A stretch of DNA of 9,124 bases. Origin: Bacteroidota bacterium (GTDB lineage: Bacteria > Pseudomonadota > Alphaproteobacteria > Puniceispirillales > Puniceispirillaceae). The notes under the pieces are model-generated. The model did no database searches, was not told the origin of the DNA, and saw only the letters and a program-made list of their open reading frames with translations. The translations under genes and the position numbers were made by a program. Location: contig JAACDV010000153.1 of NCBI GenBank assembly GCA_009936825.1, forward strand, positions 1-9,124, in the 5' to 3' direction. Shown here in pieces: positions 1 through 6,421 of the stretch (position 1 is the first letter of the stretch; each line of letters starts with the position of its first letter).

Positions 1-1
1 C

Positions 2-1003
2 ACTTCGCTTTTTTTTGGTATTAAAGCGGCGGTTCTCGCGATTGTCGTCACTGCTGTCTGGCGGCTGTCTCGCAAAATTCTGCAACGCCGCCTGCTGGTA
101 GGCATTATGGCGGCATCCTTTTTGGCAAGTTTTGTTTTTGCCGTACCCTTTCCGTTGATCATTCTTGGCGCGGCGCTTGCCGGATTTTTGAGATCATCCG
201 CCGATGAAAATGATGATCAACCGGTGTCTGAAAATCAGAATGAACGCGCTATTGATAGCATGGCTGCGTCGGGTAAGCGCCCGCAGCGCCTGACTAGTCT
301 TCGCGTCATTCTTGTCTGTGGGACGCTGTGGCTTGGGCCGGTATGGCTGTTATATGGTGTGTTTGGCGCGGGTCACATTTTTACCCAGCAAGGGCTGTTT
401 TTCAGTCAGGTGGCGGTTGTCACATTTGGTGGTGCTTATGCAGTGCTTGCTTATATGGCACAGCAAACTGTCGGGCATTATGGCTGGCTGACTGCGGGGG
501 AAATGCTCGATGGTCTTGGTATGGCTGAAACAACACCCGGACCGCTGATTATGGTCACGCAGTTTGTTGGTTTCGTTGGTGCGTATCGTGCGCCCGGAAT
601 GCTTGACCCGTTGCTGGCCGGTAGTCTTGGGGCGTTGGTAACAACTTGGGTGACGTTTGCGCCCTGTTTTTTATGGATATTTCTAGGCGCTCCTTATGTT
701 GAGGCGCTGCGTGGGAACCGGGTGCTGGCGCGGGCGTTGACCGGAATAACAGCTGCGGTTGTTGGTGTTGTTCTCAATTTGGCGGTCTGGTTTGGACTGC
801 GCGTGATGTTTGCCGAGCTAGGTGAGGGGATGGGAGGCGTGATAGCGGTGCAGTTGCCAGTTCTGGATAGCTTTGATCCGTTGGCGAGTGCCATCATGAT
901 TGCCGCGTTGCTGGCAATTTCTGTTTTTAGGGTGGGGATGATTACCGTGCTGACCAGTTGCTCGGGTCTTGGGTTGGCGTTGGGGTTTGCTGGGCTGCTG
1001 TGA
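2..1003 (+). CDS. chrA: Chromate transporter ChrA, C-terminal part (5' end outside window)
   Basis: Integral inner-membrane protein of the CHR family, which exports chromate; some members have other or unknown substrates. The frame is open from base 2, before the first ATG at 107, and reads FGIKAAVLAIVV..WRLSRK, typical of the end of the first CHR repeat. It is therefore a truncated view of a long two-repeat ChrA, with about 333 residues visible. After a charged, poorly conserved linker (about nt 190-300) comes the second repeat. This has the family glycine motif FGGAYAVL (near nt 425-445), the following YGWLT, and the TPGP motif (nt 533-544) preceding TQFVGF. Several hydrophobic helices follow to a Leu-rich end. 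The stop TGA is followed 8 nt later by a strong hairpin terminator, so it is the last gene of its transcript. The family call is confident; chromate as substrate is inferred from the family. Confidence 0.93.
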   Translation, partial: TSLFFGIKAAVLAIVVTAVWRLSRKILQRRLLVGIMAASFLASFVFAVPFPLIILGAALAGFLRSSADENDDQPVSENQNERAIDSMAASGKRPQRLTSLRVILVCGTLWLGPVWLLYGVFGAGHIFTQQGLFFSQVAVVTFGGAYAVLAYMAQQTVGHYGWLTAGEMLDGLGMAETTPGPLIMVTQFVGFVGAYRAPGMLDPLLAGSLGALVTTWVTFAPCFLWIFLGAPYVEALRGNRVLARALTGITAAVVGVVLNLAVWFGLRVMFAELGEGMGGVIAVQLPVLDSFDPLASAIMIAALLAISVFRVGMITVLTSCSGLGLALGFAGLL

Positions 1004-1011
1004 TGCTTAAA

Positions 1012-1050
1012 GCCCCGCAGCTATGAAATAACTGCGGGGCCTTGTTTTTT
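1012..1050 (+). terminator. Rho-independent terminator after chrA, possibly bidirectional
   Basis: A perfect 9-bp GC-rich stem, GCCCCGCAG (1012-1020) with CTGCGGGGC (1032-1040), closes an 11-nt loop and is followed by CTTGTTTTTT. It starts 8 nt after the chrA stop. Read on the minus strand, the same stem is preceded by an A-tract and followed by CTTTAAG. It could therefore also end the convergent motAB transcript, whose last stop is at 1113. Confidence 0.9.
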
Positions 1051-1112
1051 GGATTCTTAATAAGGGCCACCAGCTTAACTGGATCTAGCGTTCTGAATAT
1101 TTCGCTTCAGGA

Positions 1113-2282
1113 TCAATAATTGATCTCGATCTCGATACGGCGGTTGGTTGATCTGCCATCTGCGGTATCATTACTCTCAACCGGTTTCGACTCGCCAAAG
1201 CTGACAGCCTGCATCCGGCCCGCTGGCACCTTGCCGGTATCTTCCAGCGCTTGCACCACACTTGCCGAGCGTGCCGCAGCTAAATCCCAGTTATCGCGGA
1301 ACTGCGAGCCAAAGATCAGCGGCACATTGTCGGTGTGGCCGGATACGGTAATCGTGCCGGAACCAGCTTCGTTGACGCCGGCAATTTCTGCCATCAGCTC
1401 ACGCGCTGATGCTGTCAGCTCAGCCGAACCAGAGCGAAACGCACCGCCAGACCCGACCGTGATGATCACTTTATCCTCTTCGCGTTCGACCGCAACAAGG
1501 CCCTGACCGATTTCCTGGCGCAGCGCAACTTTCAGCTCGTCCTCGGCAATCTCGGCCTTTTTGTTCGATTCTTCCTGCTCCTCAGCCTTCCCTTGTGCTT
1601 CGGCAGCAGCGGCTTCATTCGCAGCGATCGCAGACGTGGCGGCTGCAGCAAGCTGGGTCAGCGTTTGTTCCAGACCACCAAACAAAACTTCCTGATCAGA
1701 TTTTTTTGCTGCCTCTTTTGCCTTTTCTATGGCATCCAGCGTTTGTTGCAGCAGATTTGGCAGTTCCTTTTCAGGAGCTTCGCTCGGGGTAAAGTTAACC
1801 ACAACATTCGCGCCAAGAACTTCAACTTCGACATCGCCCCGGGCAATAGCATCTTCCAATGCTTTGACAACATCATCGGCCGCGTCTTGCTCACCGCTGT
1901 CCTGATCCTTATCCTTTTGTTTAACTTCCAGATCGGGCTGGGTGATGTTTGTCGTTTGCTGCGTCATATCTTGAGTGATTGACGGGTCGGGTGACGGGCT
2001 GAAATTCAGGGATAGAATAGTCGTGCCTTTGGGTTGCTCAACAATGGGGACGATCCGCTGAACACCAAACGCGTTCTTCAATGATCCTGAAATCTGTTTG
2101 AACTTCGGAACATTAAATTCGGCAAAGGACAAGATCAGAACGAAGAAGGCCATTAGCAGCGTTGCCATATCAGCAAAGGTTGCCATCCAAGGTGGCGCCC
2201 CGACGGGGGGGCATTTGGGGCATTCTTCTTCCTTCTTTTCCTCGACGACTACTTCATCTTCTTCTACAGCTTCACTCATCAT
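1113..2282 (-). CDS. motB: Flagellar motor stator protein MotB (PomB-like)
   Basis: Peptidoglycan-anchored half of the flagellar stator, partner of the MotA/PomA-like protein encoded 42 nt upstream. Order (389 aa): a very acidic cytoplasmic N-terminus (residues 1-20); CPKCPP; one membrane helix (about 36-56) whose TFAD motif carries the ion-binding Asp38; the PomB-like segment after the helix (VPKFKQISGSLKNAFGVQ); a long periplasmic linker; and a C-terminal OmpA-like domain with GHTDN (315-319), NWDLAAARS and TNRR (379-382). The sequence tracks Vibrio PomB (sodium type) better than proton-type MotB. At 389 residues it exceeds the roughly 310-320 of PomB; the excess is an Ala/Glu-rich predicted coiled coil (about 175-250) and a partial internal duplication (see findings). 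GGAG lies 5 nt before the first ATG and 8 nt before the second, so Met1 or Met2 may start. Sodium coupling is inference. Confidence 0.93.
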   Translation of the reverse strand: MMSEAVEEDEVVVEEKKEEECPKCPPVGAPPWMATFADMATLLMAFFVLILSFAEFNVPKFKQISGSLKNAFGVQRIVPIVEQPKGTTILSLNFSPSPDPSITQDMTQQTTNITQPDLEVKQKDKDQDSGEQDAADDVVKALEDAIARGDVEVEVLGANVVVNFTPSEAPEKELPNLLQQTLDAIEKAKEAAKKSDQEVLFGGLEQTLTQLAAAATSAIAANEAAAAEAQGKAEEQEESNKKAEIAEDELKVALRQEIGQGLVAVEREEDKVIITVGSGGAFRSGSAELTASARELMAEIAGVNEAGSGTITVSGHTDNVPLIFGSQFRDNWDLAAARSASVVQALEDTGKVPAGRMQAVSFGESKPVESNDTADGRSTNRRIEIEINY

Positions 2283-2324
2283 TCCATCTCCAGCAAATTG
2301 CTACCTGCTCAGGCTTGTCTAAGA

Positions 2325-3086
2325 TCAGACCTCGGCCATCTTTTCCTGTAGCTTTGGATGCAGGTTGGAAACAAGTTGGTCTTGAATGTTGCGTGGTGAC
2401 TCGCCTCTGGCAATATTACGCAGGCCCTCAACCACCATTTCACGGTAAATGATTTCGTAAGACGTATAGCCTTCAAGCTTAATCAACATTGGCGAGAACA
2501 GTATGTTGGCGATAAACGCACCATACAATGTCGTCAAAAGCGCAATAGCCATGGCCGGGCCAATCGCCTTTGGGTCGGCCATGTTGCCAAGCATCTGAAC
2601 GAGACCGATCAGCGTACCAATCATTCCCATAGCCGGGGCCAGATCAATCCACGCCTTAATAACGCCCTGATTGGCCTCATGACGTTTTTTCATCGCGGCA
2701 ATTTCCTGAGTGAGTTGGGCGGTTAACTTGCTCTCATCCGCGCCATCGACCAGCATTTGCATGCCTTTCTCAAAGAACTTGTCAGGGACATCCTGACCTT
2801 CCAAGGCCATCATGCCGTCTTTACGCGCCAAGCCGGCGAGTTCAACCATGCGCAAGATCATCTCATCCTGTTTTTTGATCGGTGGTAGAAAGGCCTTTGC
2901 CATCACGCCAAAACTGCCTAAAAACACCGGCAAGGGTACTGAATACATAACGGCAAAAAATGTGCCACCAAATACGATCAGGATTGATGATGTCTCGATG
3001 AAAGGGCCGATTCCTCCGCCAGCAATCATTGATCCCAAAATCATGCCGATCGCCCCTAGCATGCCAAGAAGTGACGCTATATCCAT
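2325..3086 (-). CDS. motA: Flagellar motor stator protein MotA (PomA-like)
   Basis: Ion-channel half of the stator; it transmits torque to FliG in the rotor. The 253-residue length equals that of Vibrio PomA, and the two can be matched by eye with almost no gaps. Four membrane helices are visible (about 4-22, 32-50, 146-167, 177-198). The cytoplasmic loop carries R88, K89 and E96, the positions known in PomA to contact the rotor. TM3 has the conserved DLAPAMGMIGTLIGLV. TM4 has DPKAIGPAMAIALLTTLYGA, including the Thr pair linked to sodium transport in PomA. The start is supported by AAGGA 10 nt upstream, a slightly long spacing. motA is first in a two-gene operon with motB and has a sigma-54 type promoter about 30 nt before the expected leader start. 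The stator role is firm; sodium as coupling ion is inferred. Confidence 0.95.
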   Translation of the reverse strand: MDIASLLGMLGAIGMILGSMIAGGGIGPFIETSSILIVFGGTFFAVMYSVPLPVFLGSFGVMAKAFLPPIKKQDEMILRMVELAGLARKDGMMALEGQDVPDKFFEKGMQMLVDGADESKLTAQLTQEIAAMKKRHEANQGVIKAWIDLAPAMGMIGTLIGLVQMLGNMADPKAIGPAMAIALLTTLYGAFIANILFSPMLIKLEGYTSYEIIYREMVVEGLRNIARGESPRNIQDQLVSNLHPKLQEKMAEV

Positions 3087-3127
3087 GATGTTCGTGTCCT
3101 TTTTTGTAATCTCGCAGAGGGTGAACT

Positions 3128-3143
3128 AGCAAGTTCTGTACCA
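3128..3143 (-). promoter_or_regulatory. Sigma-54 (-24/-12) promoter of motAB
   Basis: On the minus strand the bases read TGGTACAGAACTTGCT. GG at 3142-3141 and GC at 3130-3129 are separated by exactly 10 nt, as required by the sigma-54 consensus TGGCAC-N5-TTGC(A/T). Only one of the ten fixed bases differs (T for C after GG). The predicted transcript start is near 3117, giving a leader of about 30 nt that contains the motA ribosome binding site. Sigma-54 promoters are common for flagellar genes, and rpoN lies in this window. No enhancer-binding-protein site was recognised upstream. Confidence 0.72.
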
Positions 3144-3336
3144 ACTCTAACTTTGCTATTGCATTTGCTTCAAATCATTAGAGTTTACTAAAGTATCAAA
3201 TTGAAATGTCGTTGGCGATAGACGGAGTGATGTTTCATCGAAAAGGTACATATTATTTGGCGAAGGTGAATGATGGGGGAATGATCCGGGGATGGCAATC
3301 GTAAGGGCAGCTCTTTCCTAGGACTGGATGGTTATG

Positions 3337-3342
3337 TATACT
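3337..3342 (+). promoter_or_regulatory. Candidate -10 element for the DUF1566 gene
   Basis: TATACT, preceded directly by TG, matches a housekeeping -10 box in five of six positions and lies 28 nt before the start codon at 3370. The region 17 nt upstream (TTTCCT, 3314-3319) is only a poor -35 match. Confidence 0.35.
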
Positions 3343-3369
3343 GAAACAGTCTTGTTGAAGGATTTTATA

Positions 3370-3864
3370 ATGAAGGGCAGAGCGTTTTTGACGGCAATGG
3401 CAATGATGATCTCGGTTATTACGACGGGGACATCGGCTGTGGCGGGGAATTATATCGCGCGCGATCATCTGGTTGTTGACCTGCGGTTTGGCGTTGAATG
3501 GTTGCGCTGCTCGGTCGGGCAAATATGGAACGGGACCACCTGTGTTGGTGAGATCATTCTGTTAAATCATGAAGAAATTGAGCAAGCAATTACTCAGGCG
3601 AATGAGCAGCTTGGTGAAGGTTGGCGTCTTCCGACACTCGAAGAACTAGAAGCGCTTATCTGTGAGGACTGCACCCAGCCGATGATTGATGCCGAATATT
3701 TTCCGGCAACGGCTGGTGAGCCTTACTGGACCGGTGAGGTGAACGGAATGGCGACACGCCATTATTTCTCAGTCAATTGTTTCAATGGATGGACCTATGG
3801 ACGGTATTTTCCGACGCAGCCGCTGGCGGTGCGGTTTGTCCGGGACCGTCATCGCTCGAAATAG
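3370..3864 (+). CDS. Secreted DUF1566 / Lcl C-terminal domain protein
   Basis: A 164-residue protein with an N-terminal signal peptide: basic MKGR, a hydrophobic core, and a likely cleavage after AVA at residues 23-25. The mature part carries a paired-cysteine motif RCSVGQIWNGTTC (C47, C58), as seen in many DUF1566 proteins. It also has the family core WRLPTLEEL (85-93), C98/C101, a YWTGE strand, and a closing VRFVRD. This is the formylglycine-enzyme-like/C-type-lectin-like fold seen in exported proteins; no enzymatic role is established. The start was chosen at 3370 because GAAGGA sits 7 nt upstream and the product then begins with a clean signal peptide; an in-frame ATG at 3328 lacks both. 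It is transcribed alone and is convergent, by 12 nt, with the next gene. The family call is good; the function is unknown. Confidence 0.8.
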   Translation: MKGRAFLTAMAMMISVITTGTSAVAGNYIARDHLVVDLRFGVEWLRCSVGQIWNGTTCVGEIILLNHEEIEQAITQANEQLGEGWRLPTLEELEALICEDCTQPMIDAEYFPATAGEPYWTGEVNGMATRHYFSVNCFNGWTYGRYFPTQPLAVRFVRDRHRSK

Positions 3865-3876
3865 CCTGCATACCCG

Positions 3877-4176
3877 CTAGGGTGCACTACCGGGGGAGGG
3901 TGCCTTACTAGGTATAGTTTTATCCTGATGCGCCTTATTCTTGCCCGCGATTTCCAGCCGCCAGATCACCAGCTTTACAAAGAATCCAATGATCCCGATC
4001 GCGAAAATGCCGGTTACAGCGCGTGCTGGCGTGAGCTCCAGCAGGTAATGCGCCTTGTTTTCGCCAACTAACGCGAAAATGCCGATACCAAGCGCCACCA
4101 GTAAGAAATATCTGATGAACCTGCATCTATGGCAAACGCTACCGCGCTGGGGACTGTTTCGAAAAAGTGAAATCAT
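3877..4176 (-). CDS. Small two-helix membrane protein, function unknown
   Basis: A 99-residue hypothetical protein. Residues 15-18 form CHRC, followed by a basic stretch and a first hydrophobic helix (about 22-37). A short polar loop (ENKAHYLLELTPAR) leads to a second helix (about 51-70). The C-terminal tail is polar and rich in Lys, Pro and Ser, and probably cytoplasmic. The CxxC just before the membrane could bind a metal or be redox-active, but there is only one pair. A start at 4176 is supported by TAAGGT with about 7 nt spacing. It is a single gene, divergent from rpoN across a 435-bp region and convergent with the DUF1566 gene. I do not recognise the family. The helices and the ribosome binding site argue it is real. 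Confidence 0.6.
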   Translation of the reverse strand: MISLFRNSPQRGSVCHRCRFIRYFLLVALGIGIFALVGENKAHYLLELTPARAVTGIFAIGIIGFFVKLVIWRLEIAGKNKAHQDKTIPSKAPSPGSAP

Positions 4177-4258
4177 CGGAATACCTTACCCTAATTTGCT
4201 AGGTCATGTCTTGTGATGAATGTGGTGCGCCCCGACGAATTGATCGGGCAATCACGCT

Positions 4259-4312
4259 ATATAAGCCCCGCTCCCCATATAGGCTCCGCTCCTCATATAA
4301 GCTAGGCACCCC
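4259..4312. repeat. 18-bp tandem repeat, three copies
   Basis: Copies run 4259-4276, 4277-4294 and 4295-4312, all beginning ATATA. Copy 1 reads ATATAAGCCCCGCTCCCC. Copy 2 matches it at 15 of 18 positions and copy 3 at 14 of 18. A fourth start, ATAAAAG, follows at 4313. The unit alternates an AT-rich head with a C-rich tail. Confidence 0.85.
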
Positions 4313-4324
4313 ATAAAAGAAGTC

Positions 4325-4336
4325 CTCAATATTGAG
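4325..4336. repeat. Perfect 12-bp palindrome CTCAATATTGAG
   Basis: An uninterrupted dyad centred between 4330 and 4331. This is the size of a small dimeric-regulator operator, but no nearby promoter was identified and no factor can be named. Confidence 0.4.
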
Positions 4337-4468
4337 TCATGGGCATATCTAACAGGCGGGTTGCAAGCGCTCCGCGCTGTTTCAAAATCCATGCCAAAAA
4401 TACTGCGTCAACCGAAAATTTGCGTCTGATTATTGACAGGGTAGAAAAACCTTATCGCTTCCATTTCA

Positions 4469-4483
4469 TTAACTAATTGTTAA
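4469..4483. repeat. Inverted repeat TTAAC-N5-GTTAA upstream of rpoN
   Basis: TTAAC (4469-4473) and GTTAA (4479-4483) flank TAATT. It lies about 25 nt upstream of the likely -35 of rpoN and is a candidate operator. AT-rich DNA makes chance dyads common, so weight is low. Confidence 0.3.
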
Positions 4484-4506
4484 CTTTTATTAATTTTGTC
4501 TGAATT

Positions 4507-4535
4507 CTGACAATAGTCGCTGTCAAATAGATATT
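4507..4535 (+). promoter_or_regulatory. Candidate rpoN promoter with overlapping TGTC/GACA half-sites
   Basis: CTGACA (4507-4512) matches five of six -35 bases. Seventeen nt later, GATATT (4530-4535) matches four of six -10 bases, giving a start near 4543 and a leader of about 70 nt. The -35 lies within an alternating set of half-sites: TTGTC (4496-4500), TGACAA (4508-4513) and TGTCAA (4521-4526). These form two overlapping inverted repeats that could be a regulator site. Confidence 0.4.
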
Positions 4536-4611
4536 TTGATTTGGAGTGCAGGGTTACGCATGATGCTTTCACACAACGCCCAGTACCCAACGCCTAATGT
4601 AGGAGTTCGTT

Positions 4612-6183
4612 ATGCAAATGATGCCATCACTTCAGATCAAGCAAAAGCAGTCGCTTGTAATGACACCGCAGTTACAACAGGCCATTAAGCTGTTGCAGAT
4701 GACAAATTTGGATATCTCCCGTTTTCTTCAGGACCAAGCCATGGAAAACCCGTTCATGGAAGTTGAGGGAGGCGAGACGCACACCGCTGCAGCTGACCTT
4801 GGGCCTCGCCAGAGTGATACTGGAAATGTGAATGGCTCTCCTGATATCAATGGTTCTGATACCGCTGGACCCGATAGCGCAGCACCCGAAACAGTTAGGG
4901 CAACTGAGACATCATCAACCGACCTTGATGTTGGCATGGCGTCGGGCGGCGCTCTTTCTGATGATCCGACAGCGCATTCTGATCTGGAAAATCGTTTCGG
5001 CTCGCAGGGCGTTGATTTCGGTGCGGCCCAGCGCGGCAGTGGCGGCGATCTCGATTGGGATAGCCTTGCCAACCTTGCTGAACAGGGGCCTGAAAGCCTG
5101 ATTGAATGGGTTATCCGCCAAATTGATTTATCTATTTTTGACGCGTCCCAGCGGGTTATTGCCTATGCGCTGGCCGAAGCGCTTGAGCCTAGTGGCTGGC
5201 TCGGCCGTGAGCTTAGTGAAGTCGCCGCCGTTTGTGGATGCGATGAAGCCGATGTTGAAGAGGTTTTGGAAATCGTTCAAAAACTGGAACCCGAAGGTGT
5301 TTTTGCCCGCGATCTTGCCGAATGCCTCCATATTCAAGCGCGTGAACGCGGTGTTCTGGACAATGTTATGGAAACCGTTCTGAGCAATCTTGAGATGCTG
5401 GCGAATGGCGATATTGCCCAGTTGGCGCGCCGTGCTGGCGGTTCGAGCGAAGATGTTGCCAAGGCCTTTAAGCTAATCCGCGAGATGAATCCAAAGCCGG
5501 GCGAGGCGTATGAGTCAACGCCGCTTCGTGTGAATGCACCCGATGTGATCGTAACGCCGAGCCCTGACGGATGGGTTGTTGATCTGAACCGGTCAACGCT
5601 GCCTGCGCTTGTGATCAATGAAGAATACGCCGCCGCCGTCAGTAAGGCTGATCGCGGGAAGTCAGGCGAGGCAACAAATCAATTTGCTACTGATGCCCTT
5701 GGCTCGGCTCGCTGGCTCCGCCGTGCGCTTGATCAGCGTCACAGTACAACGTTGAAAATCGCCGGAGAGATTATCCGCCGTCAGGCTGACTTTCTGACCG
5801 ATGGTTTGTCGGCGCTGAAACCGCTTGCCCTAAAAGATGTTGCCGAGGCTGTTGGGATGCATGAAAGCACCGTCAGCCGGGTGACGAGCGGACTGCTTTT
5901 GTCCACACCAAAGGGCTGTTTTTCTTTGAAATCGCTGTTTAGTGTTTCGCTGTCCACAGATGAAGGTGACAGCAAAGCCGCTGCTGCGGTTCGCAATATG
6001 ATCCAGTCGATTATTGCGAGTGAGCCCGCCGGCAAGCCTTACAGTGATGATGCAATTGCCAGCATGGTCTCGGACAATGGTGTCAGACTGGCGCGTCGGA
6101 CTGTCGCCAAATATCGCGACATGCTGAAAATTCCCTCTTCCTCAGAGCGTCGTCGCCGTGCACGTCTGGAAATGGCTTGCTAA
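4612..6183 (+). CDS. rpoN: RNA polymerase sigma-54 factor RpoN
   Basis: Sigma-54 directs RNA polymerase to -24/-12 promoters and needs an AAA+ enhancer-binding activator. Order (523 aa): region I, Gln/Leu-rich, LQIKQKQSLVMTPQLQQAIKLL (about 5-48), the activator-responsive part; an acidic Asp/Ser/Gly/Thr-rich region II linker (about 50-155); a core-binding domain with NPKPGEAYESTPL and the PDVIV..PDGWVVDLN segment; a helix-turn-helix VAEAVGMHESTVSR (410-423); and the RpoN box ARRTVAKYRD (494-503), which reads the -24 element. The start is fixed by AGGAG 6 nt before the ATG. The segment after the helix-turn-helix is divergent (GLLLSTPKGCFSLKSLF where NKY..TPRG.FELK.FF is usual). It is monocistronic here and lacks the common lptB, hpf and ptsN neighbours on the side visible. 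It probably drives flagellar genes, including motAB; other targets cannot be judged. Confidence 0.97.
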   Translation: MQMMPSLQIKQKQSLVMTPQLQQAIKLLQMTNLDISRFLQDQAMENPFMEVEGGETHTAAADLGPRQSDTGNVNGSPDINGSDTAGPDSAAPETVRATETSSTDLDVGMASGGALSDDPTAHSDLENRFGSQGVDFGAAQRGSGGDLDWDSLANLAEQGPESLIEWVIRQIDLSIFDASQRVIAYALAEALEPSGWLGRELSEVAAVCGCDEADVEEVLEIVQKLEPEGVFARDLAECLHIQARERGVLDNVMETVLSNLEMLANGDIAQLARRAGGSSEDVAKAFKLIREMNPKPGEAYESTPLRVNAPDVIVTPSPDGWVVDLNRSTLPALVINEEYAAAVSKADRGKSGEATNQFATDALGSARWLRRALDQRHSTTLKIAGEIIRRQADFLTDGLSALKPLALKDVAEAVGMHESTVSRVTSGLLLSTPKGCFSLKSLFSVSLSTDEGDSKAAAAVRNMIQSIIASEPAGKPYSDDAIASMVSDNGVRLARRTVAKYRDMLKIPSSSERRRRARLEMAC

Positions 6184-6248
6184 TCTAGCTGGTCTTTTTC
6201 AGGGGTGCACGGGGCTGCCGCTTTCGTTGTAGCTCTCTGCCTCCCAAG

Positions 6249-6291
6249 AATCCAGTCGGCGGATCCAATCAGGGTCACTGGCTGGATTTTT
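6249..6291 (+). terminator. Likely rpoN terminator
   Basis: AATCCAG (6249-6255) pairs with CTGGATT (6282-6288). An inner GATCC/GGGTC stem (one G-T wobble) strengthens the hairpin, and TTTTT runs through 6287-6291. It is 66 nt after the rpoN stop. The large interior loops lower certainty. Confidence 0.5.
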
Positions 6292-6353
6292 GCGTTGGAC
6301 ACTGTGATCAAATTTCAGCGGTAGCGTTTTGAAGCGGATTATTCAAATCTGTT

Positions 6354-6382
6354 AAACGCGCTCACCTCGGATGAACGCGTTT
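6354..6382. terminator. Inverted repeat between convergent transcripts, possible bidirectional terminator
   Basis: AAACGCG (6354-6360) and CGCGTTT (6376-6382) form a perfect 7-bp stem, extended inside by TCA/TGA after a one-base mismatch. It lies between rpoN and the end of the minus-strand operon (stop at 6422). Neither strand has a long T-run after the stem, only TTT, so it may be a weak terminator or a protein site. Confidence 0.35.
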
Positions 6383-6421
6383 CTGATATGGTTTTGTGAA
6401 TCAGATTTTATAAATATAGAT

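Larger units (their letters stand above)
4177..4611. other. Gene-poor 435-bp region between the divergent small membrane gene and rpoN
   Basis: No well-supported gene is present. From left to right it holds: a hairpin CCCGA/TCGGG (4231-4248); three 18-bp tandem repeats (4259-4312); a perfect 12-bp palindrome (4325-4336); a GC-rich AGCGC/GCGCT inverted repeat (4366-4378); an isolated TTGACA (4433-4438) without a good -10; an AT-rich stretch; and inverted repeats close to the likely rpoN promoter. An open frame of 36 codons (4206-4316) crosses the repeats but lacks a properly spaced ribosome binding site. Confidence 0.6.

Noticed and set aside
1593..1982. Long open frames on the plus strand across motB
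   Set aside because: They are antisense to a protein with a confident domain match and have no ribosome binding site; they follow from the codon bias of motB.
3328..3369. Upstream in-frame ATG for the DUF1566 protein
   Set aside because: It adds 14 polar residues before the signal peptide, has no ribosome binding site, and lies before the candidate -10 element.
4366..4378. AGCGC/GCGCT hairpin as a terminator
   Set aside because: The stem is only 5 bp with a 3-nt loop, there is no T-run, and no gene ends just before it.
4560..4688. 42-codon frame starting with ATGATG just before rpoN and overlapping it out of frame
   Set aside because: No ribosome binding site and no recognisable composition; it overlaps the start of a certain gene.
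6184..6421. Possible RNA gene in the rpoN downstream region
   Set aside because: No tRNA-like T-loop, anticodon arm or known RNA motif could be drawn; the structure is adequately explained by a terminator hairpin.
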